Positions 28,001 to 42,151 of a DNA stretch of 64,000 nt are shown piece by piece; position 1 is the stretch's first letter; every line of letters starts with the position of its first letter. The position numbers were made by a program, and so were the translations under genes. Source of the stretch: Cyprinodon diabolis (Eukaryota > Chordata > Actinopteri > Cyprinodontiformes > Cyprinodontidae); the NCBI GenBank assembly GCA_030533445.1, contig CM060070.1, positions 48,256,089 to 48,320,088 on the forward strand, given 5' to 3'. The notes under the pieces are model-generated. The model did not search any database and had not been told where the DNA came from. It saw only the letters and a program-made list of their open reading frames with translations.

Positions 28001-31000
28001 TGCAGAGAACGGTTCCACCGACACGTTAATGCCGAGAACGGTTCCACCGGACGGTTTAACGCCGAGAACGGTTACACCGACGCCTTATTGCCGAGAACGG
28101 TTCCACCCGACACGTAAATGCCGAGAACGGTTCCACTGAGACGTTAACGCCGAGAACGGTTCCACCGGACGTTAATGCCGAGAACGGTTCCACCCGACGC
28201 CTTATTGCCGAGAACGGTTCCACCCAACGCGTTAATGCCGAGAACGGTTCCACCTGACACGTTAATGCCGAGAACGGTTCCACCGACACGTTAATGCCGA
28301 GAAAGGTTCCCCCCGACGCATTAATGCCGAGAACGGTTCCACCAAACGCGTTAATGCCGAGAATGGTTCCACCCAACGCGTTAACGCCGAGAACGGTTCC
28401 ACCCAACGCGTTAATGCCGAGAACGGTTCCACCGACACGTTAATGCAGAGAACGGTTCCACCGACACGTTAATGCACAGAACAGTTCCACCGACACGTTA
28501 ATGCCGAGAACGGTTCCACCTGACGCGTTAATGCAGAGAACGGTTCCACCCAATGCGTTAATGCCGAGAACGGTTCCACCCAACACGTTAATGCCAAGAA
28601 CGGTTCCACCTGACGCGTTAATGCCGAGAACGGTTCCACCCAACACGTTAATGCAGAGAACGGTTCCACCCAACGCGTTAATGCCGAGAACGGTTCCACC
28701 TGACACGTTAATGCAGAGAACGGTTCCACCCAACGCGTTAATGCCGAGAACGGTTTCCCCCGACACGTTAATGCTGAGAACGGTTCCACCCAACGAGTTT
28801 ATGCAGAGAACGGTGCCACCCAACACGTTAAAGCCGAGAATGGTTTCACCCGAAACGTTAATGCCGAGAACGGTTCCACCCAACGCGTTAATGCCGAGAA
28901 CGGTTTCCCCCGACACGTTAATGCCGAGAACGGTTCCACCTGACACGTTAATGCAGAGAATGGTTCCACCGACACGTTAATGCAGAGAACGGTTCCACCG
29001 ACACGTTAATGCCGAGAACGGTTCCACCGGACGGTTTAACGCCGAGAACGGTTACACCGACGCCTTATTGCCGAGAACGGTTCCACCCGACACGTAAATG
29101 CCGAGAACGGTTCCACTGAGACGTTAACGCCGAGAACGGTTCCACCGGACGTTAATGGCGAGAACGGTTCCACCCGACACCTTATTGCCGGAACGGTTCA
29201 ACCCAACGCGTTAATGCCGAGAACAGCTCCACCTGACACGTTAATGCCGAGAACGGTTTCACCCGAAACGTTAATGCCGAGAACGGTTCCACCCAACGCG
29301 TTAATGCCGAGAACCGTTCCACCGACACGTTAATGCCGAGAACGGTTCCACCGGACGGTTTAACGCCGAGAACGGTTACACCGACGCCTTATTGCCGAGA
29401 ACGGTTCCACCCGACACGTAAATGCCGAGAACGGTTCCACTGAGACGTTAACGCCGAGAACGGTTCCACCGGACGTTAATGCCGAGAACGGTTCCACCCG
29501 ACGCCTTATTGCCGAGAACGGTTCCACCCAACGCGTTAATGCCGAGAACGGTTCCACCTGACACGTTAATGCCGAGAACGGTTCCACCGACACGTTAATG
29601 CCGAGAAAGGTTCCCCCCGACGCATTAATGCCGAGAACGGTTCCACCAAACGCGTTAATGCCGAGAATGGTTCCACCCAACGCGTTAACGCCGAGAACGG
29701 TTCCACCCAACGCGTTAATGCCGAGAACGGTTCCACCGACACGTTAATGCAGAGAACGGTTCCACCGACACGTTAATGCACAGAACAGTTCCACCGACAC
29801 GTTAATGCCGAGAACGGTTCCACCTGACGCGTTAATGCAGAGAACGGTTCCACCCAATGCGTTAATGCCGAGAACGGTTCCACCCAACACGTTAATGCCA
29901 AGAACGGTTCCACCTGACGCGTTAATGCCGAGAACGGTTCCACCCAACACGTTAATGCAGAGAACGGTTCCACCCAACGCGTTAATGCCGAGAACGGTTC
30001 CACCTGACACGTTAATGCAGAGAACGGTTCCACCCAACGCGTTAATGCCGAGAACGGTTTCCCCCGACACGTTAATGCTGAGAACGGTTCCACCCAACGA
30101 GTTTATGCAGAGAACGGTGCCACCCAACGCGTTAAAGCCGAGAATGGTTTCACCCGAAACGTTAATGCCGAGAACGGTTCCACCTGACACGTTAATGCCG
30201 AGAACGGTTTCCCCCGACACGTTAATGCCGAGAACGGTTCCACCTGACACGTTAATGCAGAGAATGGTTCCACCGACACGTTAATGCAGAGAACGGTTCC
30301 ACCGACACGTTAATGCCGAGAACGGTTCCACCGGACGGTTTAACGCCGAGAACGGTTACACCGACGCCTTATTGCCGAGAACGGTTCCACCCGACACGTA
30401 AATGCCGAGAACGGTTCCACTGAGATGTTAACGCCGAGAACGGTTCCACCGGACGTTAATGCCGAGAACGGTTCCACCCGACACCTTATTGCCGGAACGG
30501 TTCAACCCAACGCGTTAATGCCGAGAACAGCTCCACCTGACACGTTAATGCCGAGAACGGTTTCACCCGAAACGTTAATGCCGAGAACGGTTCCACCCAA
30601 CGCGTTAATGCCGAGAACCGTTCCACCCAACGCATTAATGCCGAGTACGGTTCCACCGGATGGTTTAACGCCGAGAACGGTTCCAACCAACGCGTTAATG
30701 CCGAGAACAGTTCCACCCAACGCGTTAACGCCGAGAACGGTTCCACCCAACGCGTTAATGCCGAGAACGGTTCCACCGGACGTGTTAACGCCGAGAACGG
30801 TTCCACACGTTAACGCCGAGAACGGTTCCACCTGACACGTTAATGCCGAGAACGGTTCCACCCAACGTATTAATGCCGAGAATGGTTCCACCCAATGCTT
30901 AATGTCAAGAACGGTTCCACCCAACGTATTAATGCCAAGAACGGTTCCACCGACACGTTAATGCCGAGAACGGTTCCACCCAACGCGTTAATGCCGAGAA

Positions 31001-32019
31001 CGGTTCCATCCAACGCGTTAATGCTGAGAACGGTTCCACCCAACGCGTTAATGCAGAGAACGGTTCCACCCAAAGCATTAATGCCGAGAACGGTTCCACC
31101 TGACACGTTAATGCCGAGAACGGTTCCACCCAACGCGTTAATGCCGAGAACGGTTTCCCCCGACACGTTAATGCCGAGAACGGTTCCACCCAACGCGTTA
31201 ATGCTGAGAACGGTTCCACCCAACGCGTTAATGCAAAGAACGGTTCCACCGACACGTTAATGCCGAGAACGGTTCCACCCGACACGTTAACGCCGAGAAC
31301 GGTTCCACCTGACACGTTAATGCCGAGAACGGTTCCACCTGACGCGTTAATGCAGAGAACGGTTCCACCCAATGCGTTAATGCCGAGAACGGTTCCACCC
31401 AACACGTTAATGCCGAGAACGGTTCCACCTGACGCGTTAATGCCGAGAACGGTTCCACCCAACACGTTAATGCAGAGAACGGTTCCACCCAACGCGTTAA
31501 TGCCGAGAACGGTTCCACCTGACACGTTAATGCCGAGAACGGTTCCACCCAACGCGTTAATGCCGAGAACGGTTTCCCCCGACACGTTAATGCTGAGAAC
31601 GGTTCCACCCAACGAGTTTATGCAGAGAACGGTGCCACCCAACGCGTTAAAGCCGAGAATGGTTTCACCCGAAACGTTAATGCCGAGAACGGTTCCACCC
31701 AACGCGTTAATGCCGAGAACGGTTCCACCCAACGCGTTAATGCCGAGAACGGTTCCACCCAACACGTTAATGTCGAGAACGGTTCCACCCAACGCGTTAA
31801 TGCAAAGAACGGTTCCACCGACACGTTAATGCCGAGAACGGTTCCACCCGACACGTTAACGCCGAGAACGGTTCCACCTGACACGTTAATGCCGAGAACG
31901 GTTCCACCCAACGTATTAATGCCGAGAACGGTTCCACCCAATGCGTTAATGTCGAGAACGGTTCCACCCAACGTATTAATGCCAAGAACGGTTCCACCGA
32001 CACGTTAATGCCGAGAACG

Positions 32020-35000
32020 GTTCCACCCAACGCGTTAATGCCGAGAACGGTTCCATCCAACGCGTTAATGCTGAGAACGGTTCCACCCAACGCGTTAATG
32101 CAGAGAACGGTTCCACCCAACGCGTTAATGCCGAGAACGGTTCCACCTGACACGTTAATGCCGAGAACGGTTCCACCCAACGCGTTAATGCCGAGAACGG
32201 TTCCACCTGACACGTTAATGCCGAGAATGGTTCCCCCCGACGCGTTAATGCTGAGAACGGCTCCACCCAACGAGTTAATGCAGAGAACGGTGCCACCCAA
32301 CGCGTTAAAGCCGAGAACGGCTCCCCCCGACGCGTTAATGCCGAGAACGGTTCCACCTGACGTGTTAATGCCGAGAACGGTTCCACCCGACACGTTAGTG
32401 CCGAGAATGGCTCCCCCCGACGCGTTAATGCCGAGAACGGTTTCCCCCGACACGTTAATGCCGAGAACGGTTCCACCTGACACGTTAATGCAGAGAACGG
32501 TTCCACCGACACGTTAATGCAGAGAACGGTTCCACCGACACGTTAATGCCGAGAACGGTTCCACCGGACGGTTTAACGCCGAGAACGGTTACACCGACGC
32601 CTTATTGCCGAGAACGGTTCCACCCGACACGTAAATGCCGAGAACGGTTCCACTGAGACGTTAACGCCGAGAACGGTTCCACCGGACGTTAATGCCGAGA
32701 ACGGTTCCACCCGACGCCTTATTGCCGAGAACGGTTCCACCCAACGCGTTAATGCCGAGAACGGTTCCACCTGACACGTTAATGCCGAGAACGGTTCCAC
32801 CGACACGTTAATGCTGAGAAAGGTTCCCCCCGACGCATTAATGCCGAGAACGGTTCCACCCAACGCGTTAATGCCGAGAACGGTTCCACCCAACGCGTTA
32901 ACGCCGAGAACGGTTCCACCCAACGCGTTAATGCCGAGAACGGTTCCACCGACACGTTAATGCAGAGAACGGTTCCACCGACACGTTAATGCACAGAACA
33001 ATTCCACCGACACGTTAATGCCGAGAACGGTTCCACCTGACGCGTTAATGCAGAGAACGGTTCCACCCAATGCGTTAATGCCGAGAACGGTTCCACCCAA
33101 CACGTTAATGCCGAGAACGGTTCCACCTGACGCGTTAATGCCGAGAACGGTTCCACCCAACACGTTAATGCAGAGAACGGTTCCACCCAACGCGTTAATG
33201 CCGAGAACGGTTCCACCTGACACGTTAATGCCGAGAACGGTTCCACCCAACGCGTTAATGCCGAGAACGGTTTCCCCCGACACGTTAATGCTGAGAACGG
33301 TTCCACCCAACGAGTTTATGCAGAGAACGGTGCCACCCAACGCGTTAAAGCCGAGAATGGTTTCACCCGAAACGTTAATGCCGAGAACGGTTCCACCCAA
33401 CGCGTTAATGCCGAGAACGGTTTCCCCCGACACGTTAATGCCGAGAACGGTTCCACCTGACACGTTAATGCAGAGAATGGTTCCACCGACACGTTAATGC
33501 AGAGAACGGTTCCACCGACACGTTAATGCCGAGAACGGTTCCACCGGACGGTTTAACGCCGAGAACGGTTACACCGACGCCTTATTGCCGAGAACGGTTC
33601 CACCCGACACGTAAATTCCGAGAACGGTTCCACTGAGACGTTAACGCCGAGAACGGTTCCACCGGACGTTAATGGCGAGAACGGTTCCACCCGACACCTT
33701 ATTGCCGGAACGGTTCAACCCAACGCGTTAATGCCGAGAACGGCTCCACCTGACACGTTAATGCCGAGAACGGTTTCACCCGAAACGTTAATGCCGAGAA
33801 CGGTTCCACCCAACGCGTTAATGCCGAGAACCGTTCCACCCAACGCATTAATGCCGATTACGGTTCCACCTGATGGTTTAACGCCGAGAACGGTTCCAAC
33901 CAACGCGTTAATGCCGAGAACAGTTCCACCCAACGCGTTAACGCCGAGAACGGTTCCACCCAACGCGTTAATGCCGAGAACGGTTCCACCGGACGTGTTA
34001 ACGCCGAGAACGGTTCCACCCGTCGCCTTATTGCCGAGAACGGTTCCACCCGACACGTTAACGCCGAGAACGGTTCCACCTGACACGTTAATGCCGAGAA
34101 CGGTTCCACCCAACGTATTAATGCCGAGAATGGTTCCACCCAATGCTTAATGCCAAGAACGGTTCCACCCAACGTATTAATGCCAAGAACGGTTCCACCG
34201 ACACGTTAATGGCGAGAACGGTTCCACCCAACGCGTTAATGCCGAGAACGGTTCCATCCAACGCGTTAATGCTGAGAACGGTTCCACCCAACGCGTTAAT
34301 GCAGAGAACGGTTCCACCCAACGTGTTAATGCCGAGAACGGTTCCACCTGACACGTTAATGCCGAGAACGGTTCCACCTGACACGTTAATGCCGAGAACG
34401 GTTCCACCCAACGCGTTAATGCCGAGAACGGTTTCCCCCGACACGTTAATGCCGAGAACGGTTCCACCCAACGCGTTAATGCTGAGAACGGTTCCACCCA
34501 ACGCGTTAATGCAAAGAACGGTTCCACCGACACGTTAATGCCGAGAACGGTTCCACCCGACACGTTAACGCCGAGAACGGTTCCACCTGACACGTTAATG
34601 CCGAGAACGGTTCCACCTGACGCGTTAATGCAGAGAACGGTTCCACCCAATGCGTTAATGCCGAGAACGGTTCCACCCAACACGTTAATGCCGAGAACGG
34701 TTCCACCTGACGCGTTAATGCCGAGAACGGTTCCACCCAACACGTTAATGCAGAGAACGGTTCCACCCAACGCGTTAATGCCGAGAACGGTTCCACCTGA
34801 AACGTTAATGCCGAGAACGGTTCCACCCAACGCGTTAATGCCGAGAACGGTTTCCCCCGACACGTTAATGCTGAGAACGGTTCCACCCAACGAGTTTATG
34901 CAGAGAACGGTGCCCCCCAACGCGTTAAAGCCGAGAATGGTTTCACCCGAAACGTTAATGCCGAGAACGGTTCCACCCAACGCGTTAATGCCGAGAACGG

Positions 35001-37081
35001 TTCCACCAAACACATTAATGCCGAGAACGGTTCCACCCAACGCGTTAACCGAGAACGGTTCCACCCAACACGTTAATGTCGAGAACGGTTCCACCCAACG
35101 CGTTAATGCAAAGAACGGTTCCACCGACACGTTAATGCCGAGAACGGTTCCACCCGACACGTTAACGCCGAGAACGGTTCCACCTGACACGTTAATGCCG
35201 AGAACGGTTCCACCCAACGTATTAATGCCGAGAACGGTTCCACCCAATGCGTTAATGTCGAGAACGGTTCCACCCAACGTATTAATGCCAAGAACGGTTC
35301 CACCGACACGTTAATGCCGAGAACGGTTCCACCCAACGCGTTAATGCCGAGAACGGTTCCATCCAACGCGTTAATGCTGAGAACGGTTCCACCCAACGCG
35401 TTAATGCAGAGAACGGTTCCACCTGACACGTTAATGCCGAGAACGGTTCCACCGACACGTTAATGCCGAGAACGGTTCCACCCGACGCGTTAATGCCGAG
35501 AACGGTTCCACTCAACGCATTAATGCTGAGAACGGTTCCACCCAACGCGTTAATGCAGAGAACGGTTTCACCGACACGTTAATGCCGAGAGCGGTTCCAC
35601 CCAACGTGTTAATGCCGGGAACGGTTTCACCTGAAACGTTAATGCCGAGAACGGTTCCACCCAACGCGTTAATGCCGAGAACGGTTCCACCCAACGCATG
35701 AATGCCGAGAACGGTTCCACCCAACGCGTTAACGCCGAGAACGGTTCCACCCAACGCGTTAATGCCGAGAACGGTTCCACCCGACGCGTTAATGCCGAGA
35801 ACGGTTCCACCGGACGTGTTAACGCCGAGAACGGTTCCATCCGACGCCTTATTGCCGAGAACGGTTCCACCCGACACGTTAACGCCGAGAACGGTTCCAC
35901 CGGACGGTTTAAGGCCGAGAACGGTTCCACCCGACGTCTTATTGCCGAGAACGGTTCCACCTGACACGTTAAGGCAGAGAACGGTTCCACCGACACGTTA
36001 ATGCCGAAAAAGGTTCCACCTGACGCGTTAATGCAGAGAACGGTTCCACCGACACGTTAATGCAGAGAACGGTTCCACCGACACGTTAATGCCGAGAACG
36101 GTTCCACCCGACGCCTTATTGCCGAGAGCGGTTCCACCCAACGCGTTAATGCCGGGAACGGTTTCACCTGAAACGTTAATGCCGAGAACGGTTCCACCCA
36201 ACGCGTTAATGCCGAGAACGGTTCCACCCAACGCATTAATGCCGAGAACGGTTCCACCCAACGCGTGAATGCCGAGAACAGTTCCACCCAACGCGTTAAC
36301 GCCGAGAACGGTTCCTCCCAACGCGTTAATGCCAAGAACGGTTCCACCGGACGTGTTAACGCCGAGAACGGTTCCACCCGACGCCTTATTGCCGAGAACG
36401 GTTCCACCGACACGTTAATGCAGAGAACGGTTCCACCGACACGTTAATGCCGAGAACGGTTCCACCGACACGTTATTGCAGAGAACGGTTCCACCGACAC
36501 GTTAATGCTGAGAACAGTTCCACCCGACGCCTTATTGCCGAGAACGGTTCCACCCGACACGTTAATGCCGAGAACGGTTCCACCAGACGTCAATGCCGAG
36601 AACGGTTCCACCCGACGCCTTATTGCCGAGAACGGTTCCACCCAACGCGTTAATGCCGAGAACGGTTGCACCCAACGCGTTAATGCCGAGAACGGTTCCA
36701 CCTGACACGTTAATGCCGAGAACGGCTCCACCGACACGTTAATGCCGAGAATGGGTCCCCCCGACGCGTTAATACCAAGAACGGTTCCACCTGACACGTT
36801 AATGCCGAGAACGGTTCCACCCAACGCGTTAATGCAGAAAACGGTTCCACCCAACGCGTTAGCACCGAGAACGGTTCCACCCAACGCGTTAATGCCGAGA
36901 ACGGTTCCACCGACACGTTAATGCCGAGAGCGGTTCCACCCAAAGCGTTAATGCCGAGAACGGTTTCCCCCGACATGTTAATGCCGAGAACGGTTCCACC
37001 TGACGTGTTAATGCCGAGAACGGTTCCACCCGACACGTTCATGCCGAGAACGGTTCCACCGACACGTTAAGGCAGAGAACG
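32020..37081. repeat. 5,062-bp higher-order satellite block, tandem copy 1
   Basis: This block and the next are direct tandem copies with a constant 5,062-bp offset. Homology starts near GAACGGTTCCACCCAACGCG at 32,016/37,078 and ends at 37,089/42,151. Despite containing about 170 very similar monomers, the order of variants is the same throughout. The right third (about 35,450-37,080) holds unusual monomers, for example GCCGGGAACGG, CGCATGAATG and CGTCAATG. Confidence 0.9.
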
Positions 37082-40000
37082 GTTCCACCCAACGCGTTAA
37101 TGCCGAGAACGGTTCCATCCAACGCGTTAATGCTGAGAACGGTTCCACCCAACGCGTTAATGCAGAGAACGGTTCCACCCAACGCGTTAATGCCGAGAAC
37201 GGTTCCACCTGACACGTTAATGCCGAGAACGGTTCCACCCAACGCGTTAATGCCGAGAACGGTTCCACCTGACACGTTAATGCCGAGAATGGTTCCCCCC
37301 GACGCGTTAATGCTGAGAACGGCTCCACCCAACGAGTTAATGCAGAGAACGGTGCCACCCAACGCGTTAAAGCCGAGAACGGCTCCCCCCGACGCGTTAA
37401 TGCCGAGAACGGTTCCACCTGACGTGTTAATGCCGAGAACGGTTCCACCCGACACGTTAGTGCCGAGAATGGCTCCCCCCGACGCGTTAATGCCGAGAAC
37501 GGTTTCCCCCGACACGTTAATGCCGAGAACGGTTCCACCTGACACGTTAATGCAGAGAACGGTTCCACCGACACGTTAATGCAGAGAACGGTTCCACCGA
37601 CACGTTAATGCCGAGAACGGTTCCACCGGACGGTTTAACGCCAAGAACGGTTACACCGACGCCTTATTGCCGAGAACGGTTCCACCCGACACGTAAATGC
37701 CGAGAACGGTTCCACTGAGACGTTAACGCCGAGAACGGTTCCACCGGACGTTAATGCCGAGAACGGTTCCACCCGACGCCTTATTGCCGAGAACGGTTCC
37801 ACCCAACGCGTTAATGCCGAGAACGGTTCCACCTGACACGTTAATGCCGAGAACGGTTCCACCGACACGTTAATGCTGAGAAAGGTTCCCCCCGACGCAT
37901 TAATGCCGAGAACGGTTCCACCCAACGCGTTAATGCCGAGAACGGTTCCACCCAACGCGTTAACGCCGAGAACGGTTCCACCCAACGCGTTAATGCCGAG
38001 AACGGTTCCACCGACACGTTAATGCAGAGAACGGTTCCACCGACACGTTAATGCACAGAACAATTCCACCGACACGTTAATGCCGAGAACGGTTCCACCT
38101 GACGCGTTAATGCAGAGAACGGTTCCACCCAATGCGTTAATGCCGAGAACGGTTCCACCCAACACGTTAATGCCGAGAACGGTTCCACCTGACGCGTTAA
38201 TGCCGAGAACGGTTCCACCCAACACGTTAATGCAGAGAACGGTTCCACCCAACGCGTTAATGCCGAGAACGGTTCCACCTGACACGTTAATGCCGAGAAC
38301 GGTTCCACCCAACGCGTTAATGCCGAGAACGGTTTCCCCCGACACGTTAATGCTGAGAACGGTTCCACCCAACGAGTTTATGCAGAGAACGGTGCCACCC
38401 AACGCGTTAAAGCCGAGAATGGTTTCACCCGAAACGTTAATGCCGAGAACGGTTCCACCCAACGCGTTAATGCCGAGAACGGTTTCCCCCGACACGTTAA
38501 TGCCGAGAACGGTTCCACCTGACACGTTAATGCAGAGAATGGTTCCACCGACACGTTAATGCAGAGAACGGTTCCACCGACACGTTAATGCCGAGAACGG
38601 TTCCACCGGACGGTTTAACGCCGAGAACGGTTACACCGACGCCTTATTGCCGAGAACGGTTCCACCCGACACGTAAATTCCGAGAACGGTTCCACTGAGA
38701 CGTTAACGCCGAGAACGGTTCCACCGGACGTTAATGGCGAGAACGGTTCCACCCGACACCTTATTGCCGGAACGGTTCAACCCAACGCGTTAATGCCGAG
38801 AACGGCTCCACCTGACACGTTAATGCCGAGAACGGTTTCACCCGAAACGTTAATGCCGAGAACGGTTCCACCCAACGCGTTAATGCCGAGAACCGTTCCA
38901 CCCAACGCATTAATGCCGATTACGGTTCCACCTGATGGTTTAACGCCGAGAACGGTTCCAACCAACGCGTTAATGCCGAGAACAGTTCCACCCAACGCGT
39001 TAACGCCGAGAACGGTTCCACCCAACGCGTTAATGCCGAGAACGGTTCCACCGGACGTGTTAACGCCGAGAACGGTTCCACCCGTCGCCTTATTGCCGAG
39101 AACGGTTCCACCCGACACGTTAACGCCGAGAACGGTTCCACCTGACACGTTAATGCCGAGAACGGTTCCACCCAACGTATTAATGCCGAGAATGGTTCCA
39201 CCCAATGCTTAATGCCAAGAACGGTTCCACCCAACGTATTAATGCCAAGAACGGTTCCACCGACACGTTAATGGCGAGAACGGTTCCACCCAACGCGTTA
39301 ATGCCGAGAACGGTTCCATCCAACGCGTTAATGCTGAGAACGGTTCCACCCAACGCGTTAATGCAGAGAACGGTTCCACCCAACGTGTTAATGCCGAGAA
39401 CGGTTCCACCTGACACGTTAATGCCGAGAACGGTTCCACCTGACACGTTAATGCCGAGAACGGTTCCACCCAACGCGTTAATGCCGAGAACGGTTTCCCC
39501 CGACACGTTAATGCCGAGAACGGTTCCACCCAACGCGTTAATGCTGAGAACGGTTCCACCCAACGCGTTAATGCAAAGAACGGTTCCACCGACACGTTAA
39601 TGCCGAGAACGGTTCCACCCGACACGTTAACGCCGAGAACGGTTCCACCTGACACGTTAATGCCGAGAACGGTTCCACCTGACGCGTTAATGCAGAGAAC
39701 GGTTCCACCCAATGCGTTAATGCCGAGAACGGTTCCACCCAACACGTTAATGCCGAGAACGGTTCCACCTGACGCGTTAATGCCGAGAACGGTTCCACCC
39801 AACACGTTAATGCAGAGAACGGTTCCACCCAACGCGTTAATGCCGAGAACGGTTCCACCTGAAACGTTAATGCCGAGAACGGTTCCACCCAACGCGTTAA
39901 TGCCGAGAACGGTTTCCCCCGACACGTTAATGCTGAGAACGGTTCCACCCAACGAGTTTATGCAGAGAACGGTGCCCCCCAACGCGTTAAAGCCGAGAAT

Positions 40001-42151
40001 GGTTTCACCCGAAACGTTAATGCCGAGAACGGTTCCACCCAACGCGTTAATGCCGAGAACGGTTCCACCAAACACATTAATGCCGAGAACGGTTCCACCC
40101 AACGCGTTAACCGAGAACGGTTCCACCCAACACGTTAATGTCGAGAACGGTTCCACCCAACGCGTTAATGCAAAGAACGGTTCCACCGACACGTTAATGC
40201 CGAGAACGGTTCCACCCGACACGTTAACGCCGAGAACGGTTCCACCTGACACGTTAATGCCGAGAACGGTTCCACCCAACGTATTAATGCCGAGAACGGT
40301 TCCACCCAATGCGTTAATGTCGAGAACGGTTCCACCCAACGTATTAATGCCAAGAACGGTTCCACCGACACGTTAATGCCGAGAACGGTTCCACCCAACG
40401 CGTTAATGCCGAGAACGGTTCCATCCAACGCGTTAATGCTGAGAACGGTTCCACCCAACGCGTTAATGCAGAGAACGGTTCCACCTGACACGTTAATGCC
40501 GAGAACGGTTCCACCGACACGTTAATGCCGAGAACGGTTCCACCCGACGCGTTAATGCCGAGAACGGTTCCACTCAACGCATTAATGCTGAGAACGGTTC
40601 CACCCAACGCGTTAATGCAGAGAACGGTTTCACCGACACGTTAATGCCGAGAGCGGTTCCACCCAACGTGTTAATGCCGGGAACGGTTTCACCTGAAACG
40701 TTAATGCCGAGAACGGTTCCACCCAACGCGTTAATGCCGAGAACGGTTCCACCCAACGCATGAATGCCGAGAACGGTTCCACCCAACGCGTTAACGCCGA
40801 GAACGGTTCCACCCAACGCGTTAATGCCGAGAACGGTTCCACCCGACGCGTTAATGCCGAGAACGGTTCCACCGGACGTGTTAACGCCGAGAACGGTTCC
40901 ATCCGACGCCTTATTGCCGAGAACGGTTCCACCCGACACGTTAACGCAGAGAACGGTTCCACCGGACGGTTTAAGGCCGAGAACGGTTCCACCCGACGTC
41001 TTATTGCCGAGAACGGTTCCACCTGACACGTTAAGGCAGAGAACGGTTCCACCGACACGTTAATGCCGAAAAAGGTTCCACCTGACGCGTTAATGCAGAG
41101 AACGGTTCCACCGACACGTTAATGCAGAGAACGGTTCCACCGACACGTTAATGCCGAGAACGGTTCCACCCGACGCCTTATTGCCGAGAGCGGTTCCACC
41201 CAACGCGTTAATGCCGGGAACGGTTTCACCTGAAACGTTAATGCCGAGAACGGTTCCACCCAACGCGTTAATGCCGAGAACGGTTCCACCCAACGCATTA
41301 ATGCCGAGAACGGTTCCACCCAACGCGTGAATGCCGAGAACAGTTCCACCCAACGCGTTAACGCCGAGAACGGTTCCTCCCAACGCGTTAATGCCAAGAA
41401 CGGTTCCACCGGACGTGTTAACGCCGAGAACGGTTCCACCCGACGCCTTATTGCCGAGAACGGTTCCACCGACACGTTAATGCAGAGAACGGTTCCACCG
41501 ACACGTTAATGCCGAGAACGGTTCCACCGACACGTTATTGCAGAGAACGGTTCCACCGACACGTTAATGCTGAGAACAGTTCCACCCGACGCCTTATTGC
41601 CGAGAACGGTTCCACCCGACACGTTAATGCCGAGAACGGTTCCACCAGACGTCAATGCCGAGAACGGTTCCACCCGACGCCTTATTGCCGAGAACGGTTC
41701 CACCCAACGCGTTAATGCCGAGAACGGTTGCACCCAACGCGTTAATGCCGAGAACGGTTCCACCTGACACGTTAATGCCGAGAACGGCTCCACCGACACG
41801 TTAATGCCGAGAATGGGTCCCCCCGACGCGTTAATACCAAGAACGGTTCCACCTGACACGTTAATGCCGAGAACGGTTCCACCCAACGCGTTAATGCAGA
41901 AAACGGTTCCACCCAACGCGTTAGCACCGAGAACGGTTCCACCCAACGCGTTAATGCCGAGAACGGTTCCACCGACACGTTAATGCCGAGAGCGGTTCCA
42001 CCCAAAGCGTTAATGCCGAGAACGGTTTCCCCCGACATGTTAATGCCGAGAACGGTTCCACCTGACGTGTTAATGCCGAGAACGGTTCCACCCGACACGT
42101 TCATGCCGAGAACGGTTCCACCGACACGTTAAGGCAGAGAACGGTTCCACC
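37082..42151. repeat. 5,062-bp higher-order satellite block, tandem copy 2 (array edge)
   Basis: Second copy of the 5,062-bp block. The only substitutions I noticed against copy 1 are G to A near 37,643 (GCCAAGAACGGTTACACC) and CCG to CAG near 40,948. This implies more than 99.9 percent identity and a very recent duplication. It is followed by only about 240 bp of further satellite before the array ends. Confidence 0.9.
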
